From Ktedonosporobacter rubrisoli (lineage in GTDB: Bacteria; Chloroflexota; Ktedonobacteria; Ktedonobacterales; Ktedonobacteraceae): a stretch of 64,000 nucleotides of DNA. A program made the translations under genes and the position numbers. The notes under the pieces were generated by a model. That model was not told the origin of the DNA. It saw only the letters and a list, made by a program, of their open reading frames with translations, and made no database searches. Of this stretch, positions 54,160 to 63,975 are shown one piece after another. How positions within the stretch are numbered: the stretch's first letter is position 1; each line of letters starts with the position of its first letter. The stretch is taken from positions 434,001-498,000 of the forward strand of contig NZ_CP035758.1 in the NCBI RefSeq assembly GCF_004208415.1, given 5' to 3'.

Positions 54160-55626
54160 GTGAATATTGCGCAGATTACGCTTTCTCATCGCCAGGGGAT
54201 ACCTCTCTATCGGCAGCTGGTTTTCGCGCTTGCCCATGCAATCGAGCAAGGCGAAATACAGCCAGGAGAGCAACTTCCCTCTGAGCGTGCGCTGGGCCAA
54301 CATCTTGGGATAAGCCGCACAACAGTGGTCACAGCGTATCAGGAATTGGAGGCCCAGGGCCTTGTGCGCAGACAAGTAGGACGCGGTACGATTGTCTGTG
54401 CAGTGGCCAAAGATCCTCATGCCTCGTTTGCCTGGCAAGGGAAAGTAGCACGTGGAGCATTACGAGCAAGCGATCCAACGCTTCGACTGCTCGGCGAAAT
54501 CAGCGTAGACCCAACTATCATTTCTTTCGCGGCTGGCATTGCTGCCCTTGATCTGTTCCCTAGCCAGCTTTTTCAGGAAATAACGGCGCGTATCTGGCGC
54601 GAGCAGGCACAGCGCGTTGTCGAATTAGGTCCAACTGATGGGCTCCTGGAATTTCGCCAGGCCGTGGCCACAATGATGGGAGTGCGCCCGTCCCAGATTT
54701 TAGCGCTCTCCGGCTCACAACAAGGCATCGATCTGATCGCACGCTGCCTGCTTGATCCAGGCGATAGTGTGCTTCTAGATGCCCCTGGCTATCTTGGCGC
54801 TATTCAAATCTTTCAGGCCGCCGGTGCGCACCTGATCGGCTGGGATAGTATCCATGCTGACCTGAACGAGCTAGAGGATCTCATTGTGCGCTATCGCCCA
54901 AAGCTGCTCTATACTACGCCTACTTTTCAGAATCCTACTGGACACACGCTTTCTCGCCAAACGCGTCTGCGCCTCTTGGAACTTGCGGCGCGCTATCATC
55001 TTCCCATCATTGAAGATGATCCCTACCGTGATCTTGCCTTCAACTTCAAACCGCCTCCCACCCTTTTGTCGCTGGATACGCAGCACCTCGTCATTTACCT
55101 GGGAACGTTCTCTAAGACGCTGGCCAGTGGGTTACGCCTGGGCTGGCTAGCGGCTCCTGAATCCATCGTCAACCACCTGGCCTTACTCAAAGGGCGGAGC
55201 GATCTGTTTACTACAAGCCTTCAGCAACTTGTAGTTACTGAGCTACTCAGGTCTGGAATATATACACAGCACATCAAGAACATGCAGCGCGCATATGCGC
55301 AAAGACAGGCAGCGATGCTTGGAGAGCTGAGGCGCTCCTCGCCGCCCGATCTCATCAGTAGCTTTGCGGTGCAAGGAGGACTTTACCTCTGGTGTCAGCT
55401 TGGCTATGGTATCGACGCACGGCTAGCCCTCCAGAAAGCGCTTCAAGCTGGTGTTGCCTTTCTTCCCGGTGAAGTATTTTATCCAGATGGCCGAGGGCAA
55501 GATGAGTTGCGCCTGTGCTTTTCGGCGATTCCACCGTCAAAGATCGTTGAGGGAGTTCGCCGCCTCACACAGGCATTGAACGAGCTGCGAAGTGCACCAA
55601 AACAAGAAGAGCACTTGAGGCGCTAA
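54160..55626 (+). CDS. MocR/PdxR-type GntR regulator
   Basis: The 488-residue fusion has a GntR winged helix (GIPLYRQLVFALAHAIEQGE; LGISRTTVVTAYQELEAQGL) and a class I aminotransferase-like domain with the PLP lysine region LGTFSKTLASGLRLGWL. MocR regulators sense PLP or amino compounds. The GTG at 54160 gives the family-typical length; the frame opens earlier at a TTG without support. A strong terminator follows. Confidence 0.85.
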   Translation: MNIAQITLSHRQGIPLYRQLVFALAHAIEQGEIQPGEQLPSERALGQHLGISRTTVVTAYQELEAQGLVRRQVGRGTIVCAVAKDPHASFAWQGKVARGALRASDPTLRLLGEISVDPTIISFAAGIAALDLFPSQLFQEITARIWREQAQRVVELGPTDGLLEFRQAVATMMGVRPSQILALSGSQQGIDLIARCLLDPGDSVLLDAPGYLGAIQIFQAAGAHLIGWDSIHADLNELEDLIVRYRPKLLYTTPTFQNPTGHTLSRQTRLRLLELAARYHLPIIEDDPYRDLAFNFKPPPTLLSLDTQHLVIYLGTFSKTLASGLRLGWLAAPESIVNHLALLKGRSDLFTTSLQQLVVTELLRSGIYTQHIKNMQRAYAQRQAAMLGELRRSSPPDLISSFAVQGGLYLWCQLGYGIDARLALQKALQAGVAFLPGEVFYPDGRGQDELRLCFSAIPPSKIVEGVRRLTQALNELRSAPKQEEHLRR

Positions 55627-55650
55627 AAGGCCAGAGCAGGCCTTAAGACC

Positions 55651-55684
55651 TGGCACGAGGGGTTGAGATGACCCCCTCGTGCCA
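55651..55684. terminator. Strong bidirectional terminator
   Basis: TGGCACGAGGGG and CCCCTCGTGCCA form a perfect 12-bp stem around a 10-nt loop between the convergent MocR and KBL-like genes. Confidence 0.75.
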
Positions 55685-55751
55685 AAACTTTCATCCAGCT
55701 GCTCTCCCGCTAGTTACATGCGCAAGCGCCTCATTTCTGCACTCAGCCTGC

Positions 55752-56936
55752 TCAGATCAAGCGAAGATTCTTGCCAACGCGTTCACAGGCCTGAAGGGCT
55801 CTAGCAAGATCTTCCTGGCTATGCGCCGCCGAGATAATCATGCGAATGCGCGCCGCACCTTGCGCAACGACGGGATAGCTAAAGGCCTGGGCAAATATTC
55901 CTTCGCTGCGCAACTGCTCTACAAAGGCCGTAGCCGTAACAGCCTCGCCAACAAGCAGGGGAATTATTGGAGTCGCACTTGCGCCTGTCTGGAAGCCGAG
56001 CTCCTTGAGGCGCTGGCGGAAATAAACTGTATTCTCCCATAACCTTTTGAGTCGTTGCGGCTCTTCTTCTAGCAGATCAAGGGCAGCCAACAAGCCCGCA
56101 GCAACCATAGGAGGCAGATGGCCAGTGCTGAAGGTAAAGGGACGGCTACGCTGAAAGACATAGCTGGTGATCGTGGCATCTGAGGCAAGAAAGCCTCCCA
56201 CGCCACCAAAGGCTTTTGACAGCGTGCCAACTTCGATAGCTACCCGTCCATGAAGCTGAAAATGCTCGACGATACCCCTTCCCTGGCTTCCAAGCACGCC
56301 ATCTCCATGCGCATCATCCACATAGACGATAGCCCCATACGCTTCTGCCAGGTTAACGATCTCTGGCAAGGGGGCTATATCTCCATCCATACTAAACACG
56401 CCATCGGTAACTACACAAATGGTTCTGGCGTTCTGGCTATCGCGCAAATGCTTTTCCAGGGTCGTAAGATCATTGTGAGGATAGACACGGCGTTGGGCCG
56501 CCGAGAAGCGGCAACCATCGATAATGCTAGCATGGTTGGCCGCATCGCTAATGAGCACATCTTCGGCACCAAAGAGCGTTGAAAGCGTGCCAAGATTCGT
56601 ATCGTAGCCCGTCTGAAACGTAAGTACTGCCTCGCACTGCTTAAGGGTCGCAAGGCGCCGTTCGAGCGTGGCCTGGATTTCCATAGTAGCGACCAGGCGT
56701 CCATTGCCACTGCCAAAGCCATATTGCTTGAGGGCCATGGCTGCCGCCTGAATGACACGGGGGTCCTGAGCGAAGCCAAGATAGTTATTGGAGGCCAGAT
56801 TAATATACGGGCGACCCTGTATGACAATCCGTGGTCCCTGCATACCACTGAACAGGGCCGAACTATAAAACCGTCCTTCTTGTTGAAATGCGTCAAGCTC
56901 CTGTTGCAAGCGTTGCTTTAACTGCCCAAAGCCCAT
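55752..56936 (-). CDS. Glycine C-acetyltransferase / oxoamine synthase (KBL-like)
   Basis: The 394-residue alpha-oxoamine synthase has PLP-binding features: NYLGFAQDPRV, GSGNGRLVATMEIQ, SDAANHASIIDG, VYVDDAHGDGVLGSQGRG and the lysine in EVGTLSKAFGGVGGFLA. It is closest to KBL (2-amino-3-ketobutyrate CoA ligase), but BioF-like activity is possible. GGGAAAGCGGAG lies before the ATG. It follows the M20 gene by 25 bp, so the two are probably co-transcribed. Confidence 0.85.
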   Translation of the reverse strand: MGFGQLKQRLQQELDAFQQEGRFYSSALFSGMQGPRIVIQGRPYINLASNNYLGFAQDPRVIQAAAMALKQYGFGSGNGRLVATMEIQATLERRLATLKQCEAVLTFQTGYDTNLGTLSTLFGAEDVLISDAANHASIIDGCRFSAAQRRVYPHNDLTTLEKHLRDSQNARTICVVTDGVFSMDGDIAPLPEIVNLAEAYGAIVYVDDAHGDGVLGSQGRGIVEHFQLHGRVAIEVGTLSKAFGGVGGFLASDATITSYVFQRSRPFTFSTGHLPPMVAAGLLAALDLLEEEPQRLKRLWENTVYFRQRLKELGFQTGASATPIIPLLVGEAVTATAFVEQLRSEGIFAQAFSYPVVAQGAARIRMIISAAHSQEDLARALQACERVGKNLRLI

Positions 56937-56961
56937 CTCCGCTTTCCCTTTCTCTGAACCT

Positions 56962-58173
56962 TCAATCCTTGTTCAGAAGTTGTACTGCCGTCATAGCATA
57001 AATGAGCGCACACTCAGCAATATTCTTGACAGGGATATATTCGTGCGGTCCATGTGAAACGCTTAAGAGCCCGGGACCATAGGCAAATGCCGGAATACCC
57101 AGTTGCGCGTACCAACGTGTTTCCAGGAGCCCTGGACACAGCTCGAAGGATGGAACTTTTCCCGTTACTGTAGCGATTGTGCTGGCTAGCATTTGGGCGA
57201 GAGGGTATGTTTCGCTCACTCCAGAGGAGGGGGCTTCTTGAAAGATCTCAATATCTAGCTCGATGCCCTGCCCTTTGAGGCGCTCAAAGAGGGCTAGCAA
57301 GTGCTGTTTCTCTTCCGCAAGATCCTCCTCTGGATTGATCCGGCGATCTACAGTGAAAGTACATACGGCTGGCACCACGTTAAAGTTCGACCCGCCGAAA
57401 GACTGCCCTCCGAGCAAAAGAATTGAGGAGCGTGCGGCTTCTGGCTCGATATGGAACAGCGTCTGACTGCGGCTGATCTCCCGTTTATATTCATTGAGCG
57501 CATTGGCAACGATGAGCATGTGCTCGAAGGCATTGACGCCTTGATAGTGAAGCCCGACGTGCGCCGGCTTGCCTTTGACCCTAACGCGCAAAGAGATCGC
57601 TCCGCGATTGGCGTTCCACACGTTGCCATCGGTTGGTTCTGCTGTAAGCATGCCAATCCCATTGGAACCCAGCAATCCGCGCTCGGCAAGATATTGTGCG
57701 CCTCGTTGCCCTCCTGTTTCCTCATCGGGTACAATTGCAAGCCCAATTTTGCCACGTAACGGGATGTTACACTCCTTAATGGCCTGGACCGCGGCCAGCA
57801 TCGCAACGAGCCCGCCCTTCATATCCGATGAGCCTCGGCCAAATAACTTGCCATCTGCGAGATAAGGCTGAAACTGTCTGGGGACACTGGCAGGAACTAC
57901 ATCGTAGTGTCCATGAAAGTACAAAGTTTTCTCTCCTTGTCCATACGAGCTGAGCAAACAATATCCGGGCTCCGCAGGAGATTGAGAGGAGGTCGAAGCC
58001 TCTAGCAATGTGTACTCTAAGCCAAGATCAGCAAGCCTGGCAGCTAGAAGATCGACACAGGCGCGATAGGCTACGCCCGGAGGATTTTCGCTCGGGATCT
58101 CGATCAAGGCTTTAGTAAAATCAATCCAGCTCTCCTGGTGTTCAGCGATGATTGCACGTAGCGCTTGTTGCAT
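56962..58173 (-). CDS. M20-family metallopeptidase (ArgE/DapE-like)
   Basis: The 403-residue M20 peptidase shows zinc ligands and catalytic residues in FHGHYDVVP, GRGSSDMKGG, PDEETGG and SVSHGPHEYIP, with a dimerisation domain (GKPAHVGLHYQGVNAFEH). It deacylates N-acyl amino acids or small peptides. CAGGAGG before the ATG. It lies upstream of the KBL-like gene on the same strand. Confidence 0.88.
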   Translation of the reverse strand: MQQALRAIIAEHQESWIDFTKALIEIPSENPPGVAYRACVDLLAARLADLGLEYTLLEASTSSQSPAEPGYCLLSSYGQGEKTLYFHGHYDVVPASVPRQFQPYLADGKLFGRGSSDMKGGLVAMLAAVQAIKECNIPLRGKIGLAIVPDEETGGQRGAQYLAERGLLGSNGIGMLTAEPTDGNVWNANRGAISLRVRVKGKPAHVGLHYQGVNAFEHMLIVANALNEYKREISRSQTLFHIEPEAARSSILLLGGQSFGGSNFNVVPAVCTFTVDRRINPEEDLAEEKQHLLALFERLKGQGIELDIEIFQEAPSSGVSETYPLAQMLASTIATVTGKVPSFELCPGLLETRWYAQLGIPAFAYGPGLLSVSHGPHEYIPVKNIAECALIYAMTAVQLLNKD

Positions 58174-58632
58174 GAGGCCTCCTGGCTCGTGATCTTAGAG
58201 TTAACTACTAATTACTCTTAAGTATAGAGCTCATTGCCTTAATGAGAAGGGCCAATAGCTGAATGGACTGCTCGCTCTGAGCGTGCTAACTGTAGGCACG
58301 AGAGTGTTGCTGGTATGCGGGAAATCAGCTTGTTTGCAGTTCTGCTTTCTGCTATACTACTCTTTGTAGAGAAACATGAGCATTCTAAACAGGCTAAGTG
58401 CCTGGGACGCCTCTGCTTAACATTCATCTACGCTCAAACCATATACATTAAATAAGCTTATTTATCTTCAGTTCCCTGAAGCATTGTTTTGTCCCGCAGG
58501 CGACTAGTTGTAAACTTACCTCGATGGAAATAACAACCTCTTTCAGGTCGACTCAACGAGCACAGAATCGAAATAGATACGGTGCAAAAAATCAGCAAGC
58601 CTCAGACAAGTGAATATATGGGAAGAGCAAAC
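58174..58632. other. Long divergent intergenic region with a small frame
   Basis: The 459-bp region includes a 46-codon frame at 58315-58455 encoding one hydrophobic helix (SLFAVLLSAILLFVEK) and a basic tail; its ribosome site is weak. Otherwise it holds promoters for the M20 and LuxR genes but no clear motif. Confidence 0.4.
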
Positions 58633-61296
58633 ATGCAAACTTTTAACCTATCTCCCACGCCTTTTCTTGGTCGAGCGCAGGAAATTGCCGAGATTGGCAC
58701 ATTGCTCTCCAATCCATCCTGTCGCTTACTGACGCTTGTTGGACCAGGTGGCATCGGCAAAACGCGGCTGGCCATGGAAGCTGCTAGCCATCACTATACT
58801 TTATTTCCCGATGGCATCTTTTGTGTACAGCTCGCTGAGCTCTGTCGCACCAACGACATCTTGCCAGCTATTGCCGCAGCTATGGGGTTTTGCCTACAGC
58901 AAGCGCTGCTCACTCCCCAAGAGCAATTGCTTACTTACCTGCGTGAAAAGCAGGCCCAAAGGGTATTGCTGTTGCTCGATAATATAGAGCATCTGCTAGA
59001 CGGCGCTGATCTGTTGGCGGAAATCCTTGCCGCTACCCGAGAACTAAAAATCCTTGTCACCTCCCGAGAAGCGCTGAATCTTCAGGAAGAATGGATCAGG
59101 CCAATCACGGGCCTTGCGTATCCTGAGCGCGAAGAAGAGAGCCAGTCGCCTGAAGACTACAGTGCAGTGCAACTATTTCTGGATCGTGCACGCCGAGTAC
59201 GTGGGGATTTCAAGCTGAGCGAAGATAAAATGGGCGTGGTAGAGATTTGTCGCCTGGTAGAGGGAATGCCGCTGGCGATTGAACTGGCAGTTGGCTGGCT
59301 TAAAACGCTGCGCCCCTCCGACATTGCCAGGGAAATCAATGGCAATCTAGATTTGCTGGAAACTCGTTCGCGCAATCTGCCAGAGCGGCATCGCAGCATG
59401 TGCTTTGTCTTCGATCACTCCTGGCAATTAATGCAAGCAAAGGACCGCGAGGTTTTTCAGAAGATCTCCATTTTCCGGGGAGGATTTACACGCGAGGCAG
59501 CGGAGGCCGTGGCCGGGACCTCCCTCACGATACTTGCCAGGCTCATCGACCAATCCTTGATACGTCGCGAAGCTTCCGGCCGCTACGTAATCCACGAACT
59601 GCTACGACAATATGGCGCGCAACGATTGGCAGCCGCCGGCCAGATAGAGGCAGTCCAGCAAGCTTACATTGACTACTATCTCGGCCTGCTGCAGCGGCTT
59701 GAACGCGACATCAAAGCCCACAGACAAATCGCGGCGCTAGATACTATCGCTGCTAACTTTGAGAACATGCGACACGCCTGGTACCTGGCCGTCCAGCAAG
59801 GGCAGGCAACGGCGCTCTCAGGAGCCGTCGAAAGCTTGCACTGGTTCGCCGATATGCGCGGCCACTATCACGAAATCGTCGGGCTATTGCAAGATGCGCT
59901 TGACCAGCTCTCATCATCCCCACTTCAAGAAGAGCGGTTCGCCCGCGCCCGCATTGAGGCACGGCTGATACGCTTAATTTTACTGGGCAGCCTGCACATA
60001 GAAGAGAATTTCCGTACGAGAATTGATGCCTGCCTGGCCTTAGCACGTGATCAGCAGGACCAGGCAGAGTTCGGCTTCTGTCTGATCGCCTCGGGCATTC
60101 TCGCTGTCTGGGAAGCAGAGGAAAAACGTCAATCTCTTCCCGGCAGGGCCGCAAGCCTCTTTGAGGAAAGCAGGGAAGTGTTCGCCCAACTTGGCGATCC
60201 CTTTTACCAGGCAGAGGCGTTATCCTGGTTGGCCTGGGAGGTGCCGCTGATCGAGGAGACGCAGCAGCCTTCAGGCCAGGCGCATCTTCAAGAAAGTCTT
60301 AATCTGCGGCGCGCGATCGAGGATCGCAACGGTATCGCCTGGGGTACCCTCAACCTGACATGCGTTGCGCTCGCTCAACTGAATTATTCCGCTTATGAAC
60401 GCTACGCGCGGGAAGCGCTCACGGCAATGCACGAGATAAGAAGCGCAAAAGGAGAAGTGCAAGCGCTGTTCAGCCTGATTCAGGCAACTTTTTTGAAGGG
60501 CGAGATGAAAGAAGCCTTTACCCTGACCCGGCGCATGCACAGGGTGGCTACCAACTCTAACTATCCCGATGGAATCAGATTATCCAGCGACTTCCTGGAG
60601 TTTTTGCACAGCCTGCTGGATTCATCTTATACGACTGGCCAGGAGCCTCTTCTGAGTAGTCAGGCAACGAAACTTTCTGAATTCTTTAGCGGCCAGTACA
60701 ATCTAGGGAAACGCTGGGGAGAGGCAATAATAAACTGTGAGTTGGGAGAATATGCCGCCGTGCGCAAAGGCTACCCATCCTTATTTCGGGATAAGTACGA
60801 CGACCCGGGCTCGGCCACGATCTGCCTGGCCCTCGAAGCAATCATCCTAACCCATGAGGAAAAGTTGGAAGCAGCTAGCAAACTGCTGGGGCTAGCATTT
60901 GCCCAACCCCTTCAAGTCAGCGGCTGGCTACGCCATTGGTCAAAGCTCACATGCCTGCGCATTGACTTGAGGCACAAATCTGGCGAGGAGGCATACAAGC
61001 TTGCCTGGAAACTCGGAGCCTCCCTGGATCTGGAAACAACGCTTCGCTCGCTTCTGGGTGAAGGGGACAGAAATGCAGACAAAAACGCTAACTCGGCATT
61101 GTACGAACCGCTGAGCGAACGAGAATTGGAAGTCCTCAACTTGATTGCGCGGGGTCACTCCAACCGCGAAATCGCCCAACGCCTGGTCCTGAGCGTTGGC
61201 ACAGTCAAGGTCCACACGCGCAATATCTATAGCAAACTGGGAGTAAACAGCCGCACCCAGGCTCTCGCCCAGGCAAGCAGCTTCAAGCTATTGTAA
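58633..61296 (+). CDS. STAND-ATPase LuxR regulator
   Basis: The 887-residue regulator has an N-terminal NB-ARC-type ATPase (Walker [14 protein letters not shown], Walker [15 protein letters not shown], then [13 protein letters not shown] and [16 protein letters not shown]), a helical repeat middle, and a C-terminal LuxR HTH ([21 protein letters not shown] to the end). The ATG at 58633 has GGAAGAG upstream; a GTG at 58582 would add 17 residues. It faces the APH-type gene and probably regulates local genes. Confidence 0.88.
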   Translation: MQTFNLSPTPFLGRAQEIAEIGTLLSNPSCRLLTLVGPGGIGKTRLAMEAASHHYTLFPDGIFCVQLAELCRTNDILPAIAAAMGFCLQQALLTPQEQLLTYLREKQAQRVLLLLDNIEHLLDGADLLAEILAATRELKILVTSREALNLQEEWIRPITGLAYPEREEESQSPEDYSAVQLFLDRARRVRGDFKLSEDKMGVVEICRLVEGMPLAIELAVGWLKTLRPSDIAREINGNLDLLETRSRNLPERHRSMCFVFDHSWQLMQAKDREVFQKISIFRGGFTREAAEAVAGTSLTILARLIDQSLIRREASGRYVIHELLRQYGAQRLAAAGQIEAVQQAYIDYYLGLLQRLERDIKAHRQIAALDTIAANFENMRHAWYLAVQQGQATALSGAVESLHWFADMRGHYHEIVGLLQDALDQLSSSPLQEERFARARIEARLIRLILLGSLHIEENFRTRIDACLALARDQQDQAEFGFCLIASGILAVWEAEEKRQSLPGRAASLFEESREVFAQLGDPFYQAEALSWLAWEVPLIEETQQPSGQAHLQESLNLRRAIEDRNGIAWGTLNLTCVALAQLNYSAYERYAREALTAMHEIRSAKGEVQALFSLIQATFLKGEMKEAFTLTRRMHRVATNSNYPDGIRLSSDFLEFLHSLLDSSYTTGQEPLLSSQATKLSEFFSGQYNLGKRWGEAIINCELGEYAAVRKGYPSLFRDKYDDPGSATICLALEAIILTHEEKLEAASKLLGLAFAQPLQVSGWLRHWSKLTCLRIDLRHKSGEEAYKLAWKLGASLDLETTLRSLLGEGDRNADKNANSALYEPLSERELEVLNLIARGHSNREIAQRLVLSVGTVKVHTRNIYSKLGVNSRTQALAQASSFKLL

Positions 61297-61348
61297 TCAG
61301 CTCTGCCTTCTTCTCCGCCACAGAATACCCCCATCTGCACCTGTAGAT

Positions 61349-61374
61349 TACCACTTTTGGTAGATCACACTACC
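61349..61374. promoter_or_regulatory. Overlapping inverted repeats
   Basis: TACCA-cttt-TGGTA (61349-61362) and GGTAG-atcaca-CTACC (61359-61374) share the GGTAG arm, giving three alternating half-sites. They lie between the STAND-LuxR gene and the small gene at 61487. A dimeric LuxR or TetR protein could bind. Confidence 0.5.
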
Positions 61375-61486
61375 ACCGCTTGTCATTTATGCTTATGACA
61401 TCATCAATGAGCCAGGAGGCAAGTTCAAAGAGCAAAGCCCCTGGACAAGCCGGGGTGGATCACTTACCCTAAAGAAGGATTGCATT

Positions 61487-61729
61487 ATGTGGCCAGGTTC
61501 TTACACAAGTTTAAAAATCGTTCATGACCAGAAGATCAAGGAGGCATTGGAGTATGCCAGTGCTTTTACAGAGTCAGAAAAGCAAAAACCTTCACTGTTT
61601 CAGATCATTGGTGCAATTCTAGCCCGCTTCAGCATTCGCGGCGCGCAAAAACCCGGAGTAAATGCTGAGCCAAAAGAGGGAAAAGATTCCTGCGATGCTG
61701 TGGGCATGTCTTCTTCACGCTCTTGCTGA
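61487..61729 (+). CDS. Hypothetical 80-residue protein
   Basis: The ATG at 61487 has AAGAAGGA 8 nt upstream. The product (SLKIVHDQKIKEALEYASAF; LFQIIGAILARFSIRG) is helical with a Lys/Glu-rich tail ending in a Ser/Cys-rich end. No family is recognised. It lies 75 bp upstream of the APH-like gene on the same strand. Confidence 0.5.
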   Translation: MWPGSYTSLKIVHDQKIKEALEYASAFTESEKQKPSLFQIIGAILARFSIRGAQKPGVNAEPKEGKDSCDAVGMSSSRSC

Positions 61730-61804
61730 GGCAGCTCTGTTTTTTCTGCTTGCGAACCGTCATTATCTAAAGGCAGGGATTTATTCATAAAGAGGAGGAC
61801 ATCT

Positions 61805-62704
61805 ATGGGTAAAATGCATAGTGACGAGGTAGACATCGATAGCTCGCTTGTGGGCCGCTTGCTTGCGGCCCAGTTTCCGCAATGGGCCCACCTTCCTATC
61901 AAGCCGGTTCTTTCGGCGGGAACCGACAATGCGATCTATCGACTCGGCGCGGATATGGCGGTGCGGCTACCTCGCATCGAAGGGGCCATCGATCAAATCA
62001 ACAAAGAGCTTCTATGGCTGCCAAGACTCGCTCCTCACCTGCCGCTGGCTGTCCCTGTTCCGCTGGCCGTGGGAGCGCCTGGTGAGAGCTATCCCTGGAA
62101 CTGGTCCATCTACAAGTGGCTTGAGGGCGAGAGCGCGGATAACCAGCGCACGTTTGATAAAGATCAGGCAGCCCGTGATATGGCGCAGTTCATTGTTGCC
62201 TTGCATCAGCTTGACCCTGCAGGTTGGCCTCTTCCCAAACCGCCAAAATCCTCGCGCGGCGGGCCACTCTCCTCACGAGATGCTTCCACCCGTGCCGCAA
62301 TTGCCGAGCTTTCCACCATGCTCGATAGCAGTGCGCTGACCGAAGAGTGGGAGGCTGCACTCGATGTTCCGGTATGGCAAGGGTCCCCAGTCTGGACCCA
62401 CGGAGACCTATTACCGGGAAACTTGCTGCTCCACGAAGGCCGCATCAGCGCCATCATCGACTTCGGGGTTTTAGGCGTGGGCGATCCTGCATGTGATCTG
62501 ATCGTTGCCTGGAGCCTCCTTTCAGCTCACTCTCGCCAGATCTTTCGCGCTGCCTTGCCAGTTGACGATGCAACCTGGGCCCGAGGGAGAGGTTGGGCAC
62601 TATCCATTGGGCTGATTGCCTTGCCCTACTACCAGAACACAAACCCGGTCTTCGCGGCCACGGCTCGCTACATGATCGGCGAAGTCCTCGCCGATCGGCT
62701 TTAG
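61805..62704 (+). CDS. Aminoglycoside phosphotransferase-family kinase
   Basis: The 299-residue kinase-fold protein of the APH family has the Brenner motif THGDLLPGNLLL (catalytic Asp) and the metal-binding IIDFGVLGVGDPACDLIVAW. It could phosphorylate an aminoglycoside, macrolide or another small molecule; resistance is not implied by the family alone. GAGGAGG before the ATG. It is followed by an LLM gene after 106 bp. Confidence 0.88.
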   Translation: MGKMHSDEVDIDSSLVGRLLAAQFPQWAHLPIKPVLSAGTDNAIYRLGADMAVRLPRIEGAIDQINKELLWLPRLAPHLPLAVPVPLAVGAPGESYPWNWSIYKWLEGESADNQRTFDKDQAARDMAQFIVALHQLDPAGWPLPKPPKSSRGGPLSSRDASTRAAIAELSTMLDSSALTEEWEAALDVPVWQGSPVWTHGDLLPGNLLLHEGRISAIIDFGVLGVGDPACDLIVAWSLLSAHSRQIFRAALPVDDATWARGRGWALSIGLIALPYYQNTNPVFAATARYMIGEVLADRL

Positions 62705-62810
62705 GCAGAAGTTATGCGAGCGACACAAATCAGGGGCGGAGCTAAGAGTGCTTGAGCTAATCCAAGCGCTCCCATCGCCCAAATACTTTCTCTGCAAAGG
62801 AGCATTAGCT

Positions 62811-63656
62811 GTGCAATTTGCCGTTGATCTTCCTCATTTTGGCCCATTCAGTAACCCTCGCCTGGTCGCTGAACTGGCGCATGAAGCCGAGGAAGCTGGA
62901 TGGAATGGTTTCTTTATCTGGGATCACCTCAACTATAATCAGGAGGGATTAGCCAGTCCAGTTGAGATTGCAGACCCCTGGCTACTCCTGGCAGCAATTG
63001 CCTTACACACCAAATCTATCAAGCTTGGCCCTATGGTCACGCCGCTGCCACGCCGACGCCCCTGGAAGCTGGCCCGCGAAACCGTTACGCTCGATCACCT
63101 TTCAGGGGGACGCCTGATTCTTGGGCTTGGCCTGGGTACAAACTTTTATGGAGAATATCACGATTTCGGCGAATCCACCGATATCAGGACGCATGGGGAA
63201 AGGCTGGATGAAGGCCTTGCCATCCTAACACGTTTATGGAGCGGCGAGCAATTTAGCTACGAGGGGCAGCATTATCAGATCTCGCAGGTGCAATTTCTGC
63301 CTAAACCGCTTCAGCCGCATATCCCTATCTGGCTCGCAGGCAATTGGCCTCACAAAAAGCCGTTTCGCCGCGCAGCTCAGTACAACGGGATCTTCCCGCA
63401 GCGGATAGATCGTGCTCTCACGCCCGAAGACATGCGCGAACTCGTTGGCTATATTCAGCAGCAGCGGACGCAGACGGCTCCCTTTGACGTGGTGGCCTTT
63501 GGATTGACCAGCGGAACCGATAAAGGCCGCGCAGCTGCGCACGTGGCATCATTCGCCCAGGCCGGGGCCACGTGGTGGCTGGAGAGCTTTGATCCCTTGC
63601 AGACGCTTGAACAGGTTCGCCAGCGCATCCAGCAGGGACCGCCGGAAGTTCGCTAA
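62811..63656 (+). CDS. LLM-class flavin-dependent oxidoreductase
   Basis: The 281-residue luciferase-like (beta/alpha)8 protein reads FAVDLPHFGPFSNPRLVAEL, DHLNYNQEGLASPVEIADPW, LGPMVTPLPRRRPWKLAR and LSGGRLILGLGLG, typical of F420- or FMN-dependent LLM enzymes. The GTG at 62811 has AAAGGAG 8 nt upstream and is preferred over an earlier start. The cofactor cannot be decided from sequence. Confidence 0.88.
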   Translation: MQFAVDLPHFGPFSNPRLVAELAHEAEEAGWNGFFIWDHLNYNQEGLASPVEIADPWLLLAAIALHTKSIKLGPMVTPLPRRRPWKLARETVTLDHLSGGRLILGLGLGTNFYGEYHDFGESTDIRTHGERLDEGLAILTRLWSGEQFSYEGQHYQISQVQFLPKPLQPHIPIWLAGNWPHKKPFRRAAQYNGIFPQRIDRALTPEDMRELVGYIQQQRTQTAPFDVVAFGLTSGTDKGRAAAHVASFAQAGATWWLESFDPLQTLEQVRQRIQQGPPEVR

Positions 63657-63672
63657 TAAGCCTGTAAAGTTA

Positions 63673-63703
63673 GCCTGCCTCCATTTCTCCAACGGAGGTA
63701 GGC
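63673..63703 (+). terminator. Hairpin after the LLM gene
   Basis: GCCTGCCTCC pairs with GGAGGTAGGC (one G-T) around an 11-nt loop, 17 nt after the LLM stop. No strong T run. Confidence 0.55.
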
Positions 63704-63975
63704 CACGCGAAAAAATCCATTTGAGCTAATGCTGAATCTCCTACCTCTAGCCTATTACGAGCCTGTCACGTTCGGCTTACCAATAATAATGATCCCTTTC
63801 ATTCTGGTTCAAGTAAGCATCGTTAGGCCGAACCATATCAATATTTATCAAGATTGCCTCGGTTATTTCCGCATGCCTATCCGAAGTATGTAACTTCATA
63901 CATTTGCATATATCGCTTGTGTTGAAGATTCAGTTATGCTAATGTATCTTTTACTCAAGAAAAGGAGATTATTTT
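63704..63975 (+). promoter_or_regulatory. Promoter region of the last gene
   Basis: TTGAAG (63922-63927) and TATCTT (63945-63950) are 17 bp apart and precede the last start codon by about 25 nt. Upstream, GTTCGGC (63770-63776) and GCCGAAC (63827-63833) are exact inverted repeats 50 nt apart, possible half-sites or a stem. Confidence 0.5.
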
